Assembly: GCA_027624235.1 (NCBI GenBank)
Contig: JAQBYB010000009.1
Span: 1-58,046 of the forward strand
Source of the DNA: Pseudomonadota bacterium
GTDB lineage: Bacteria > Pseudomonadota > Alphaproteobacteria > Rhodospirillales > Casp-alpha2
Direction: 5' to 3'
Length of the DNA: 58,046 bases
Below, one piece after another: positions 34,679 through 42,865 of the stretch (its first letter is position 1; every line of letters starts with the position of its first letter). Under the pieces are notes generated by a model. It did no database searches. It was not told the DNA's origin and was given only the letters and a program-made list of their open reading frames with translations. A program made the translations under genes and the position numbers.

Positions 34679-35868
34679 TGCCAGAAATCCAGTCCCTGTT
34701 CCCGGAAGAATTTGGCCAGCACCATTTCATGGACCTCCGACGCGCCATCCACCAGCCGCGCCTGGCGGGCGTAGCGGTACATCCATTCCAAAAGCGTGTC
34801 CTTGGAATAGCCCTTGGCGCCGCACAGTTGAATGGCGGTATCGACGGCCTGATGGAGGGTGTCGGCAACGGCGACCTTGGCCATGGAGACTTCCTTGCGG
34901 GCAAAATCACCCTGGTCCAGTTTCCACGCCGCGTTCATGACCAGAAGCCGCCCGATGTGGATGTTCATGGCCGCCTGGCCCAACTTCATCTGCACGCTTT
35001 CACGCTCGAACAGCTTCTGGCCGAAGGCTTCGCGTTCTTCCACATAGTCACCGGCGATTTCCAGCGAGCGTTTAGCCATGCCGAGCCAGCGCATGCAATG
35101 GGTCAGCCGCGCCGTGCCGAGCCTGATCTGCACCACCTTGAGGCCGTCGCCGACCTCCATCAGGCGATTTTCGTCGGGAATTTCGAGCCCTGCGAATTTC
35201 ATTTGGCAATGGCCGCCGTGTTCCTCCGGCCCCATGATCGCAATGCGCCGGGTAATTTCCCAGCCCGGCTGGTCACGGTCGAACATAAACGCCGTCAGCC
35301 CTTTGCGCGGATCATCGCTGGTCCGCGCCACCAAAATAAAATGGCCGGCCGCTTCGGCCCCGGTAATGAACCATTTTTCACCGTTGACGGTCCAGGTGTC
35401 GCCGTCACGGGTCGCCGTCGTCAACATCATCCCGGCCGGGTCCGACCCGGCGCCGGGATGGGGTTCGGTCATGACAATGGAAGAGCGCACCTTGCCGTCA
35501 ATAATCGGTTGCAGCCATTTATCCTTCTGCGTCTCGGTGCCGACCTTGTTCAACACCACCATGTTGCCGTCGTCGGGCGCGGCGGCGTTGAAGACAACCG
35601 GTCCGAAGATGGAGCGGCTCATTTCCTCGTAGCACGCCGCCATGCCGACGGTATCCAGCCCTTGTCCGCCGCGCGCGGTCGGCATGGATAAGGCCCAAAG
35701 TCCTTGTGATTGAGCTTCGGCGCGTTTCGCCTGCAATACGTCCTCGGCGATATTTTCGTGTTCATCGAAGCTCAAAGGGTCGGATTCCAGCGGCAACAGT
35801 TTTTCCTCGACGAAGGCGCGGATACGCTTGCGGAAGTCTTCTGTTTTTGGGGCAAGGGTGAAATCCAT
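34669..35868 (-). CDS. lvaC: LvaC-like acyl-CoA dehydrogenase
   Basis: A 399-residue acyl-CoA dehydrogenase. FAD and substrate motifs include VMTEPHPGAGSDPAG, GDTWTVNGEKWFITGA, and the C-terminal AIQLCGAKGYSKDTLLEWMYR. The ATG at 35868 gives the family N terminus (MDFTLAPKTEDFRKR). In the Lva/ACAD10-11 pathway this enzyme acts after the kinase, eliminating phosphate from 4-phosphoacyl-CoA as part of moving the hydroxyl to C3. Position between the kinase and the SDR supports that role over ordinary beta-oxidation. Confidence 0.85.
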   Translation of the reverse strand: MDFTLAPKTEDFRKRIRAFVEEKLLPLESDPLSFDEHENIAEDVLQAKRAEAQSQGLWALSMPTARGGQGLDTVGMAACYEEMSRSIFGPVVFNAAAPDDGNMVVLNKVGTETQKDKWLQPIIDGKVRSSIVMTEPHPGAGSDPAGMMLTTATRDGDTWTVNGEKWFITGAEAAGHFILVARTSDDPRKGLTAFMFDRDQPGWEITRRIAIMGPEEHGGHCQMKFAGLEIPDENRLMEVGDGLKVVQIRLGTARLTHCMRWLGMAKRSLEIAGDYVEEREAFGQKLFERESVQMKLGQAAMNIHIGRLLVMNAAWKLDQGDFARKEVSMAKVAVADTLHQAVDTAIQLCGAKGYSKDTLLEWMYRYARQARLVDGASEVHEMVLAKFFREQGLDFWQWG

Positions 35869-35878
35869 CAACGCCTCC

Positions 35879-36646
35879 CTAAAGTGAGCTGACCAGATGG
35901 CCGCCATCGACGGCGAGGACGGCGCCGGTCATATAGCTGGACGCGTTTGAGGCCAGCAACAGCAACGGCCCGTCCAGTTCCTTCATTTGCGCCGGGCGGC
36001 GTTGTGGAATCCGTTTCAACAATGCCTTGCCGGCGTCGCTGGCGAGGTATTCACGGGTCAGGTCGGTTTCCACATAGCCCGGCGCCAGGGCGTTGACGCG
36101 GATATCGTGGACCGCCAGTTCCAACGCCAATGCCTTGGTCATCTGGATCAAACCGGCCTTGGACACCGCATAGGGAACGACGCCCTTGGTCACCCTGAGG
36201 CCGAGGACCGAGGCAATGTTAACGATGACGCCGCCGGTTTTGGCCGCCGCCATGCGCTTGGCGGCCTCTTGCGCGACGATCCAGGCGCCCTTTAAATTGG
36301 TGTCCATGACCCGGTCCCAATCGGCTTCGGTGAGGTCCAGGGCCAGGCCACCCGCGGCGATCCCGGCATTGTTGATGAGCACCGTTACCGGCCCGACCTG
36401 ATCGGTGACGGATTCGAACGCCGCCGCGACGCTTGTCGAGTCGGTGACGTCCAGGCTGACGCCGATGGCCTTGCCGCCGGCGGCCTCGATCTCGGTGACG
36501 GTGACGGCGATTTCATCGGTGCGGCGCGCGCCGACGGCCACCAACGCCCCGGTCCGGGCCAAAACCCCGGCGAAATGACGGCCCAACCCACCCGATGCGC
36601 CGGTGACGAGGGCAACTTTGCCGCTGAGATCAAAAGAAACGGTCAT
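35879..36646 (-). CDS. lvaD: LvaD-like short-chain dehydrogenase
   Basis: A 255-residue classical SDR. It has the NAD(P) motif TGASGGLGRHF, NNAG, catalytic Ser in VNIASVLG, and YAVSK (Tyr-x3-Lys). This is a complete enzyme, in contrast to the SDR remnant at 7.7 kb. In the lva array it would oxidise or interconvert the 3-hydroxyacyl-CoA product. SDR specificity cannot be read from sequence, so the name depends on synteny. It is 9 bp from the ligase gene and 10 bp from the acyl-CoA dehydrogenase gene. Confidence 0.8.
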   Translation of the reverse strand: MTVSFDLSGKVALVTGASGGLGRHFAGVLARTGALVAVGARRTDEIAVTVTEIEAAGGKAIGVSLDVTDSTSVAAAFESVTDQVGPVTVLINNAGIAAGGLALDLTEADWDRVMDTNLKGAWIVAQEAAKRMAAAKTGGVIVNIASVLGLRVTKGVVPYAVSKAGLIQMTKALALELAVHDIRVNALAPGYVETDLTREYLASDAGKALLKRIPQRRPAQMKELDGPLLLLASNASSYMTGAVLAVDGGHLVSSL

Positions 36647-36655
36647 CGGCGTATT

Positions 36656-38293
36656 CTAAAGCTCTTTCGCCTGCTGGCGCAGGACGAATTTCTGAATCTT
36701 GCCGGTTGAGGTTTTCGGCAACGGCCCGAAGACGACCCAATGGGGGGCCTTGAAATGGGCCAGATGGTCCTTGCACCACTGGATAATGTCCTCGGCGCTG
36801 ACCTCGCCCGCCTTCGGGGTCAGGGTGACGAAGGCGCACGGGCTTTCGCCCCACTTCTCATTCGGTTTGGCGACGACGGCGGCTTCCATCACGTGTGGAT
36901 GCTTGTAGAGCGCCTCTTCCACTTCCAGCGACGAGATGTTTTCGCCGCCGGACAGGATGATGTCCTTGGAGCGGTCCTTGATCTCGACATAGCCGTCGGC
37001 GTGAACGACGCCCAAATCGCCGGTATGGAACCAGCCGCCGGCAAAAGCCGCGGTGGTGGTGTCCGGGTTTTTGAGATAGCCCTTCATCACTGTATTTCCC
37101 TGGAGCATCAGCTCACCGATGGTTTCCGCGTCGGCGGGCACCGGCGCCATGGTTTCCGGATCCATCACCATCTGGCCGGACATGGTCGGGTAGCGCACGC
37201 CCTGGCGCACTATCATGCGGGCTTTTTCCTCAGGTTCCAGGTCCGCCCATTCCGGCTGCGGCGCGGCAAAGGTCGACGGCCCGTAACATTCCGTCAGCCC
37301 GTACAGATGGGTGACGTTAAAGCCCATCGCCTCCATCGCTTCGATCACTGCGCTGGGCGGCGCGGCGCCGCCGGTGGCGACCTCAACGGGGCTATCGAAG
37401 CGTCTTTTCACATCGTCGGGCGCATGCACCAGCATATTCAGGATGATCGGCGCGCCGCACATATGGGTGACGGCGTGTTCTTCGATCAGCGGGAAAATCA
37501 ACGCCGGGTCGGGATTGCGCAAACAGACATGGGTGCCGCCGACCGCCGTCACTCCCCAGGTATAAGACCAGCCGTTGCAATGAAACATCGGCAGCGTCCA
37601 CAGATAAACGGAATCGCGGTTCAGCCCGAACACCAGCGCGTTGCCGAGCGCGTTGAGAAAGCCTCCCCGGTGATGATAGACGACGCCCTTGGGGTCGCCG
37701 GTGGTGCCCGACGTGTAGTTGAGCGTGATCGCCTGCCATTCGTCTTCGGGCGGGGCCCAGACGAAATCCGGCTCGCCTTCGGCCAGAAACGCCTCATAAT
37801 TTTTCTCGCCCAGCAATTCGCCGCCGTTGCCTAAAGGATCATCAATATCGATCACGGTAATGGCCCGGCCCAATTGTTGGAGCGCCTCTGAAATCACCGG
37901 CGAATACTCCCGGTCGGTAATTATAATTTTGGCCTCGCCGTGGCCCAGGATAAAGGCGATCCCGGCGGCATCGAGGCGATAGTTGATCGCGTTCAGCACG
38001 GCGCCGGTCATGGGAACGCCGAAATGCGCTTCCAGCATCGGCGGCGAATTGGGCGCCATCACCGCCACCGTATCGCCGAGGCCGAGGCCGCGCTTTGTCA
38101 GCGCCGACGCCAGACGGCGGCAACGTTCGGCGAATTGGCGATAGGTAAAGCGGCTGTCGCCATGAATGACGGCGACCTTTTCCGGGTACACCGATGCTGC
38201 CCAATCGAGGAACGTCAGCGGCGTTTGCGGCTGGAAATTGGCCGGATTGGCATCCAAGCCCTGTTCGAAGATATTGCCGCCGCCTACGCCCAT
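36656..38293 (-). CDS. lvaE: LvaE-like AMP-forming acyl-CoA synthetase
   Basis: A 545-residue ANL-superfamily ligase. Motifs are the P-loop-like YTSGTTGDPKGVVYHH near residue 185, YGLTECYG near 335, the hinge GWFHTGDLG near 425, and the C-terminal lysine in PKTSTGKIQKF. The closest look is to the DmdB/short- and medium-chain fatty acid group. It would activate the imported or processed acid to its CoA thioester, the first step of the lva-type route. It begins 18 bp after the decarboxylase beta gene, which makes it part of the TTT-ComDE transcript. Confidence 0.85.
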   Translation of the reverse strand: MGVGGGNIFEQGLDANPANFQPQTPLTFLDWAASVYPEKVAVIHGDSRFTYRQFAERCRRLASALTKRGLGLGDTVAVMAPNSPPMLEAHFGVPMTGAVLNAINYRLDAAGIAFILGHGEAKIIITDREYSPVISEALQQLGRAITVIDIDDPLGNGGELLGEKNYEAFLAEGEPDFVWAPPEDEWQAITLNYTSGTTGDPKGVVYHHRGGFLNALGNALVFGLNRDSVYLWTLPMFHCNGWSYTWGVTAVGGTHVCLRNPDPALIFPLIEEHAVTHMCGAPIILNMLVHAPDDVKRRFDSPVEVATGGAAPPSAVIEAMEAMGFNVTHLYGLTECYGPSTFAAPQPEWADLEPEEKARMIVRQGVRYPTMSGQMVMDPETMAPVPADAETIGELMLQGNTVMKGYLKNPDTTTAAFAGGWFHTGDLGVVHADGYVEIKDRSKDIILSGGENISSLEVEEALYKHPHVMEAAVVAKPNEKWGESPCAFVTLTPKAGEVSAEDIIQWCKDHLAHFKAPHWVVFGPLPKTSTGKIQKFVLRQQAKEL

Positions 38294-38311
38294 TGTTAAA
38301 CCCTAAAGAGT

Positions 38312-38899
38312 CTAGGCCCCGACCATTGCCTTACGCATGCGGTCTTTCAGGACCACCCCGTCATTGCTCGGCAGCACGAATGCCAATTCCTCGGCCTTGA
38401 CCTTGATGGTGTAAAAGACCGGCCCCGGGGTTTCCAGAATAACCGGCAGGGCCGCGTCCAGTTCGCCCTGGTCCCGGGCCAAACCGGTGACCGGAAAACC
38501 CACCGCCGCCGCCACGCCCGGCAGGTCGACGCCGAACGCGGTGTGGGTCCGTTGCATGCCGGTTTCGCCGTAGCGTTCGTTATCGATCACGACAACGGCC
38601 AGATTATTGGGCTCTTGCAGGGCGATGGTCGCCAGCGAGCCCATGCCCATCAACATTTCACCGTCGCCGGTCAGCACCAGCACCCGGCGGTCCGGCTGCG
38701 CCAGGGCGATGCCTAAGCCGATGCTGGCGGCGCCGCCCATAGCCCCCCACACGGGGAAGTTCAGGTCATGGTCGCCGACCGCCGTGATGTCCCAGGCGCA
38801 CGCGCCAAGCCCGGCGACGACAACAAGGCCGTCGCGTCCGGCAAGTAACGCCGTGGCGACGTCGCGACGGTCCAGGGGATAGGTTTCGCTGTCGGTCAT
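38312..38899 (-). CDS. comE: Sulfopyruvate decarboxylase-like beta subunit (ThDP-binding)
   Basis: A 195-residue protein equivalent to the C-terminal ThDP-binding domain of 2-oxoacid decarboxylases. The diphosphate/Mg motif runs from GDGEMLMG (near residue 78) to VVIDNERYG. The alpha and beta split is typical of sulfopyruvate decarboxylase (ComDE) and phosphonopyruvate decarboxylase relatives. It pairs with the gene 14 bp upstream. If the substrate is sulfopyruvate, the product sulfoacetaldehyde would feed Xsc. Since it is embedded with lva-like genes, another 2-oxoacid is equally possible. Confidence 0.8.
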   Translation of the reverse strand: MTDSETYPLDRRDVATALLAGRDGLVVVAGLGACAWDITAVGDHDLNFPVWGAMGGAASIGLGIALAQPDRRVLVLTGDGEMLMGMGSLATIALQEPNNLAVVVIDNERYGETGMQRTHTAFGVDLPGVAAAVGFPVTGLARDQGELDAALPVILETPGPVFYTIKVKAEELAFVLPSNDGVVLKDRMRKAMVGA

Positions 38900-38913
38900 G
38901 TCTTTTTCCTCCC

Positions 38914-39426
38914 CTATTTACCGAACGTCTTAATCGGCATCAGCTTCTGGTGCACCATCACCGCGATACGGGCGTTGGTGGCGAATACCTCTTCCGCCGC
39001 GCTAGCAACGGCGGGGGCGACGGCGTCTGTTTCTTCGATCATGCGCGCGCAGACGCCGGCGAGTCCCAGTATCTCTTGCGCGTTTTGGCCCATCGGCCTT
39101 TGCCAGGAATTGAACTCCTGATCCTGGCCGCGCATGGTGACGATCATCAACAGCGGAAATTCACAAGAACGCGTCAGCGACAACATATTGATGCAATTGC
39201 CGACGCCCGACGACTGCATCATCAACACGCCCCTGTCGCCCCCCATCCAGGCGCCGCCGAGAAGGGCGAGGCCTTCTTCCTCGGTGGTCAGGGAGACGGC
39301 GGTCATGGCGTCGTCCGCAATACACATCTCGATCAGTTTTTTCAGGCCCATATCGGGGACATAGGCGGCTTGGCGAATTTCCGCCGACACCAGCACATCG
39401 AAAACGTCTTCTGCCCAACCACTCAT
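38914..39426 (-). CDS. comD: Sulfopyruvate decarboxylase-like alpha subunit (PYR domain)
   Basis: A 170-residue pyrimidine-binding domain protein. SLTTEEEGLALLGGAWMGG near residue 50 contains the cofactor-activating glutamate, and MMQSSGVGNCINML and GQNAQEILGL follow. Its size and the separate beta gene match ComD. Its ATG overlaps the stop of tctA by four bases, directly coupling a TTT transporter to the decarboxylase. Sulfolactate/sulfopyruvate utilisers often carry TTT-type carriers (SlcHFG), which supports a sulfonate substrate, but this is inference. Confidence 0.8.
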   Translation of the reverse strand: MSGWAEDVFDVLVSAEIRQAAYVPDMGLKKLIEMCIADDAMTAVSLTTEEEGLALLGGAWMGGDRGVLMMQSSGVGNCINMLSLTRSCEFPLLMIVTMRGQDQEFNSWQRPMGQNAQEILGLAGVCARMIEETDAVAPAVASAAEEVFATNARIAVMVHQKLMPIKTFGK

Positions 39427-41093
39427 ATAGTTTTTTCTTCTGCCTCGAACCGCCAGCCGTTTTGCCGGCGCCGCCACAATTGATAAGCACCGAAACCGAT
39501 AACAATCGTCGCCAGGACCGGTCGGAACGTGCCGCCCATCATGAACAGCGGCAAGGCGATAGCAAAACACGCCAGCGGCAAGTAGAACAGGGTCCAGGCT
39601 TTCTTCTTTTCCCGATGTCCCTGGAACAGCGGGAAAAAGGCGGAGAACACCGCGATAATCATAAAGAACAGGGACCACGGACGGGTGACGAAGGGGGTCA
39701 GGTCAGTGGTGATCGCCAAGGCGCGGGCTAGATTCAGTTCGGCGATATTGCCGAGCACGACGCCCAAAATCATCGGCGCCAGGGGGAAGCCGAAATGCCG
39801 CATGGTGAACCCGAGAACCCCGAACCACAGCAGCGTCCAGATGTCGAAAGTAACGTTTTGCAGCGCGAACACGCCGATGCCGCAAAAACCCAGGATGATG
39901 CTCGCCAACACATACATCGGCACCCTGGTGACCCGGACGAAGACCTTGAGCATGACCGATTGCAGACCGAGCATCATGAAGGTGGCGATGAAAAACGAGA
40001 TAAAGATGGAATACGCCAACACCGGTTCATCGTTTATGAACGATGGGCCGGGAACAACGTCGTGCATTAACAGCGCGCCCAGCATAATCGCCGCCGTCAC
40101 GTCGCCGGGAATACCCAAGGCCATCAATATCATCAGTGCGCCGCCTTCGACCGCATTGTTGGAGCTTTCCGGCGCGATGATACCGTCGGCAATGCCGGTG
40201 CCGAATTTTTCCGGATACTTCGATGCTTTCTTGGCCTGATCATAGGCGAGGATATTGGCGATGGAGCCACCGGCGCCGGGCAGGATTCCGGTGAACACGC
40301 CGATCAGCGAAGACCGGATGACGATCTGCCAGCGCTTCAAAATCGCGGCGATGGCGCGGCGGTGTTCAATCTTGACCCGGATGTTGCCTTGTTGGGTTAG
40401 CGATTTTTTCGCCGTTTCCGGGTCGCGAACATCGTTCAACAACTGGCTGAAGGCGAAAAGCCCGATCAGAACGGCGATGAAGTCGAAACCCCCTAACAGC
40501 GCATCGGTACCGAAATCGAAACGCGCCATGCCGGCGGCTTCATCCTCGCCGACGGTCCTGATTAACAGCCCCAAGGCGCCGGCGATCAGACCCTTGATCA
40601 TGTTTTTACCAGCCAGGCTGGCGGTGATGGTGAGCGCGAAGATCACCAGCATAAAGTATCCCCACGGGTTGAATTCCAGCCCGATCTGGGCCAACTGCGG
40701 CGCCAGGGTCATTAGCAGAACGGCGCTGATGATGCCGCCACAAAACGACGACCACACGCCGATGCCGAGCGCCAGGCCCGGTTCGCCGTTTCTGGCCATG
40801 GGAAAGCCGTCGAAGGTCGTCGCCACCGAGGACGGCGTGCCCGGAATGCCGGTCAAGATCCCCGCCATCAGGCCGCCCGACAGGCCGCCGACGAGGACGC
40901 TGACCATGGTCGCCAGCCCCAAATGCGGCGACATGCCGAAGGTGAACGGCAGGGTCAGCACCACCGCCATGGCGATGGTGAAGCCGGGAATGGCGCCGGC
41001 GATCAAGCCGCCGGCGACGCCCACCGCCATCAACAAAAAGGCATGGGTATTGGCCAGCACGTCGATGGCGGCGAGGATGTTGTCGATAACCAT
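39423..41093 (-). CDS. tctA: Tripartite tricarboxylate transporter large membrane subunit TctA
   Basis: A 556-residue, 11-12 helix membrane protein. Signature loops are GLSGGLMAGILTGIPGTPSS near residue 70 and LPGAGGSIANILAYDQAKK near 265, then GTGIADGIIAPESSNNAVEGG. It is about 50 residues longer than usual because of an extended C-terminal tail with a further hydrophobic pair. With TctB and the binding protein it imports a carboxylate using the ion gradient. It is nine bases from tctB and overlaps comD, so transport and decarboxylation are likely matched. Confidence 0.92.
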   Translation of the reverse strand: MVIDNILAAIDVLANTHAFLLMAVGVAGGLIAGAIPGFTIAMAVVLTLPFTFGMSPHLGLATMVSVLVGGLSGGLMAGILTGIPGTPSSVATTFDGFPMARNGEPGLALGIGVWSSFCGGIISAVLLMTLAPQLAQIGLEFNPWGYFMLVIFALTITASLAGKNMIKGLIAGALGLLIRTVGEDEAAGMARFDFGTDALLGGFDFIAVLIGLFAFSQLLNDVRDPETAKKSLTQQGNIRVKIEHRRAIAAILKRWQIVIRSSLIGVFTGILPGAGGSIANILAYDQAKKASKYPEKFGTGIADGIIAPESSNNAVEGGALMILMALGIPGDVTAAIMLGALLMHDVVPGPSFINDEPVLAYSIFISFFIATFMMLGLQSVMLKVFVRVTRVPMYVLASIILGFCGIGVFALQNVTFDIWTLLWFGVLGFTMRHFGFPLAPMILGVVLGNIAELNLARALAITTDLTPFVTRPWSLFFMIIAVFSAFFPLFQGHREKKKAWTLFYLPLACFAIALPLFMMGGTFRPVLATIVIGFGAYQLWRRRQNGWRFEAEEKTI

Positions 41094-41102
41094 GGCCGCC
41101 CC

Positions 41103-41603
41103 CTAAAATGGATCCATGAACATGCCGGTCGGCAATATCACATCGAGGCCGAAGGTAAACAGGCTCCACATGGAGCCGATAGCAAGCACCGAGACATAAG
41201 CATGAACCAGAGGTTTTTTACCGTCCCAGCCGCCGAGAACGCCCATCAGCACATAGACGAAGGCGATGCCGTCAATCAGCATGCCGAGCACCGGCAGTAA
41301 CGCCACATAAGCGAAAAACAACCCAAAACACCAAAGCGGATTGCGCCAGTGATCAACCCAGCCCCGGATTCCCGGTTCGCGGTCGGACTTTCCCGCCGTG
41401 ACGGTTTCCGGATTACCCCGAAGCGACTGGACCAGATAAATCAAGGACAGGAACGTGAGAACGCCGATAATCACCCTCGGCCATGTGGATGGCGCAAGGA
41501 CGCCATAATTAGGCGTACGGATATCGAAGCTGGCCCAGAAAAAAACGCCGCAGAACAACAGCAACGTGATGGCGATAACGGCGTCACGGTTAAGACGCTC
41601 CAT
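41103..41603 (-). CDS. tctB: Tripartite tricarboxylate transporter small membrane subunit TctB
   Basis: A 166-residue membrane protein with four hydrophobic segments, for example AVIAITLLLFCGVFFWASF and VLTFLSLIYLVQSL. It follows the tctC gene after an 80-bp gap containing a strong hairpin and precedes tctA by nine bases. Sequence is poorly conserved in this family, so identification relies on size, topology and position. Confidence 0.88.
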   Translation of the reverse strand: MERLNRDAVIAITLLLFCGVFFWASFDIRTPNYGVLAPSTWPRVIIGVLTFLSLIYLVQSLRGNPETVTAGKSDREPGIRGWVDHWRNPLWCFGLFFAYVALLPVLGMLIDGIAFVYVLMGVLGGWDGKKPLVHAYVSVLAIGSMWSLFTFGLDVILPTGMFMDPF

Positions 41604-41627
41604 GAATGCCCCCTTGGGATTGAAAAC

Positions 41628-41656
41628 GGCCCGGGCCCCACATAACGGCCCGGGCC
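41628..41656 (-). terminator. Intercistronic hairpin between tctC and tctB
   Basis: Two copies of the self-complementary GGCCCGGGCC (41628-41637 and 41647-41656) can pair into a 10-bp all-GC stem with a 9-nt loop. No T-run follows on the minus strand, so it is better read as an RNA-stabilising or partial-termination element. It would raise binding-protein expression over the membrane subunits. Confidence 0.6.
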
Positions 41657-41683
41657 GAATTCAACCGGATTGGTCTGTTGTTG

Positions 41684-42670
41684 TTATTTTTTCTTCCACA
41701 TGCCGATCTTAATGGCGACCTTTTCGTGGTCCTTGTACATTTTATCCGCCCATTTACGGAAATCATCAGGCCCGAGATAATTAACGTCGGTGTCCTTGGC
41801 ATCCATCGCCGTCAAAAATTCAGGGGACGAAGCGGCCTTTTTGAAGACGTCGGCCCAATAATCGACAATCGGCCTAGGCGTACCCTTCGGCGCGACGATA
41901 CCGCGGTCGAGGGTATAGACCATGTCAACGCCCAGTTCCTTCAGGGTCGGCATGTCCGGGAACGTCTTGGACCGCTTATTCGCCGCAATGGCAAACCCCT
42001 TTAGGGCGCCGCTTTGGAGATGCTTTTTGCCCGAGGCGACATTAAGCCCGCCCAACTGCACGGCGCCGGAAAGGATGGCTGTCATGCGTTGAGATGTGCC
42101 GTCATAAGGAACGAACTTGAATTTCATGCCGGTCAGGTCTTCCAGAATCAACCAATTGAACTGGCTGGTGGAACCAAACGTCGCACCCACCGTGATTTCG
42201 CCCGGCGCCGCCAACACGCCCTTCTTGAATTCGGCGAAAGTGTTCCATGGAACATTTTTGCTGCCGCCCATGATGTCCGGCGTCGAGGTCAACTGCGAAA
42301 TCGTTTCGAAGTTGTTGTAGTGATAGGGGATGCGGCCGTTGAGATAGCTGGTGACGGCGCTTTCGTGGATGGCGAGCATGGTGCAGCCGTCGGGCTTGGC
42401 ACTGGCGACTTCCTTGGCGCCCTTGTTGCCGCCCTGGCCGGGAATCATCACCAGCTTGATTTTGGATTTTATATCCATCTTCTGAACGACTTTTTCGAAG
42501 ATGGCAAAGATCACCTGGGTGCCGCCACCGGCCGCCCACGGCACGACCAGCGTGGCGGTCGAACATTTCGGCGCCGTACCGGCCGCTTCAGCGATGCTTG
42601 GGGTGTATGCCGCAACAGCCGCGACAACAAAAGTACCGGCCAAAAGGCCGCGAATAAAGGTCTTCTTCAT
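41684..42670 (-). CDS. tctC: Tripartite tricarboxylate transporter substrate-binding protein TctC
   Basis: A 328-residue periplasmic solute-binding protein. It has a signal peptide (KKTFIRGLLAGTFVVAAVAA, cleavage after SIAEAA near residue 29), the family core VPWAAGGGTQVIF near 43 and VMIPGQGGNKGAKEV. The ATG at 42670 has a GGAGGA site. It is first in the TTT-comDE-lva array and so defines its substrate. Specificity for citrate, sulfolactate or another carboxylate cannot be read from sequence. Confidence 0.92.
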   Translation of the reverse strand: MKKTFIRGLLAGTFVVAAVAAYTPSIAEAAGTAPKCSTATLVVPWAAGGGTQVIFAIFEKVVQKMDIKSKIKLVMIPGQGGNKGAKEVASAKPDGCTMLAIHESAVTSYLNGRIPYHYNNFETISQLTSTPDIMGGSKNVPWNTFAEFKKGVLAAPGEITVGATFGSTSQFNWLILEDLTGMKFKFVPYDGTSQRMTAILSGAVQLGGLNVASGKKHLQSGALKGFAIAANKRSKTFPDMPTLKELGVDMVYTLDRGIVAPKGTPRPIVDYWADVFKKAASSPEFLTAMDAKDTDVNYLGPDDFRKWADKMYKDHEKVAIKIGMWKKK

Positions 42671-42754
42671 TATGTCCTCCCTAGAGAAACTGTTTTTGTT
42701 TTCAAGGAAAAAACGGGGAAATCCCCTGAGGCGTGGATTTTTAAACAAATCCTT

Positions 42755-42763
42755 CCCCCCCCC
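42755..42763. repeat. C9/G9 homopolymer in the tctC-ggt divergent gap
   Basis: Nine consecutive C (G on the minus strand) lie about 85 bp upstream of tctC within the 195-bp divergent gap (42671-42865). GGGG-AAAT-CCCC at 42715-42726 lies closer to tctC. The tract could slip during replication and alter tctC promoter spacing. Confidence 0.5.
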
Positions 42764-42832
42764 TCCCTTGCACTCGACAAAGAGACTACCTCACTCTCTT
42801 AAATGTGGCTAGTGCCCAGTCTCAAATTCGCT

Positions 42833-42838
42833 ATAATC
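42833..42838 (+). promoter_or_regulatory. Putative -10 element for the gamma-glutamyltransferase gene
   Basis: TATAAT lies 27 bp before the ATG at 42866; an AAAGGA ribosome site falls in between. No convincing -35 element is seen at standard spacing. Confidence 0.4.
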
Positions 42839-42865
42839 GCGAAGGAATTTGTCGAAAGGACAACC

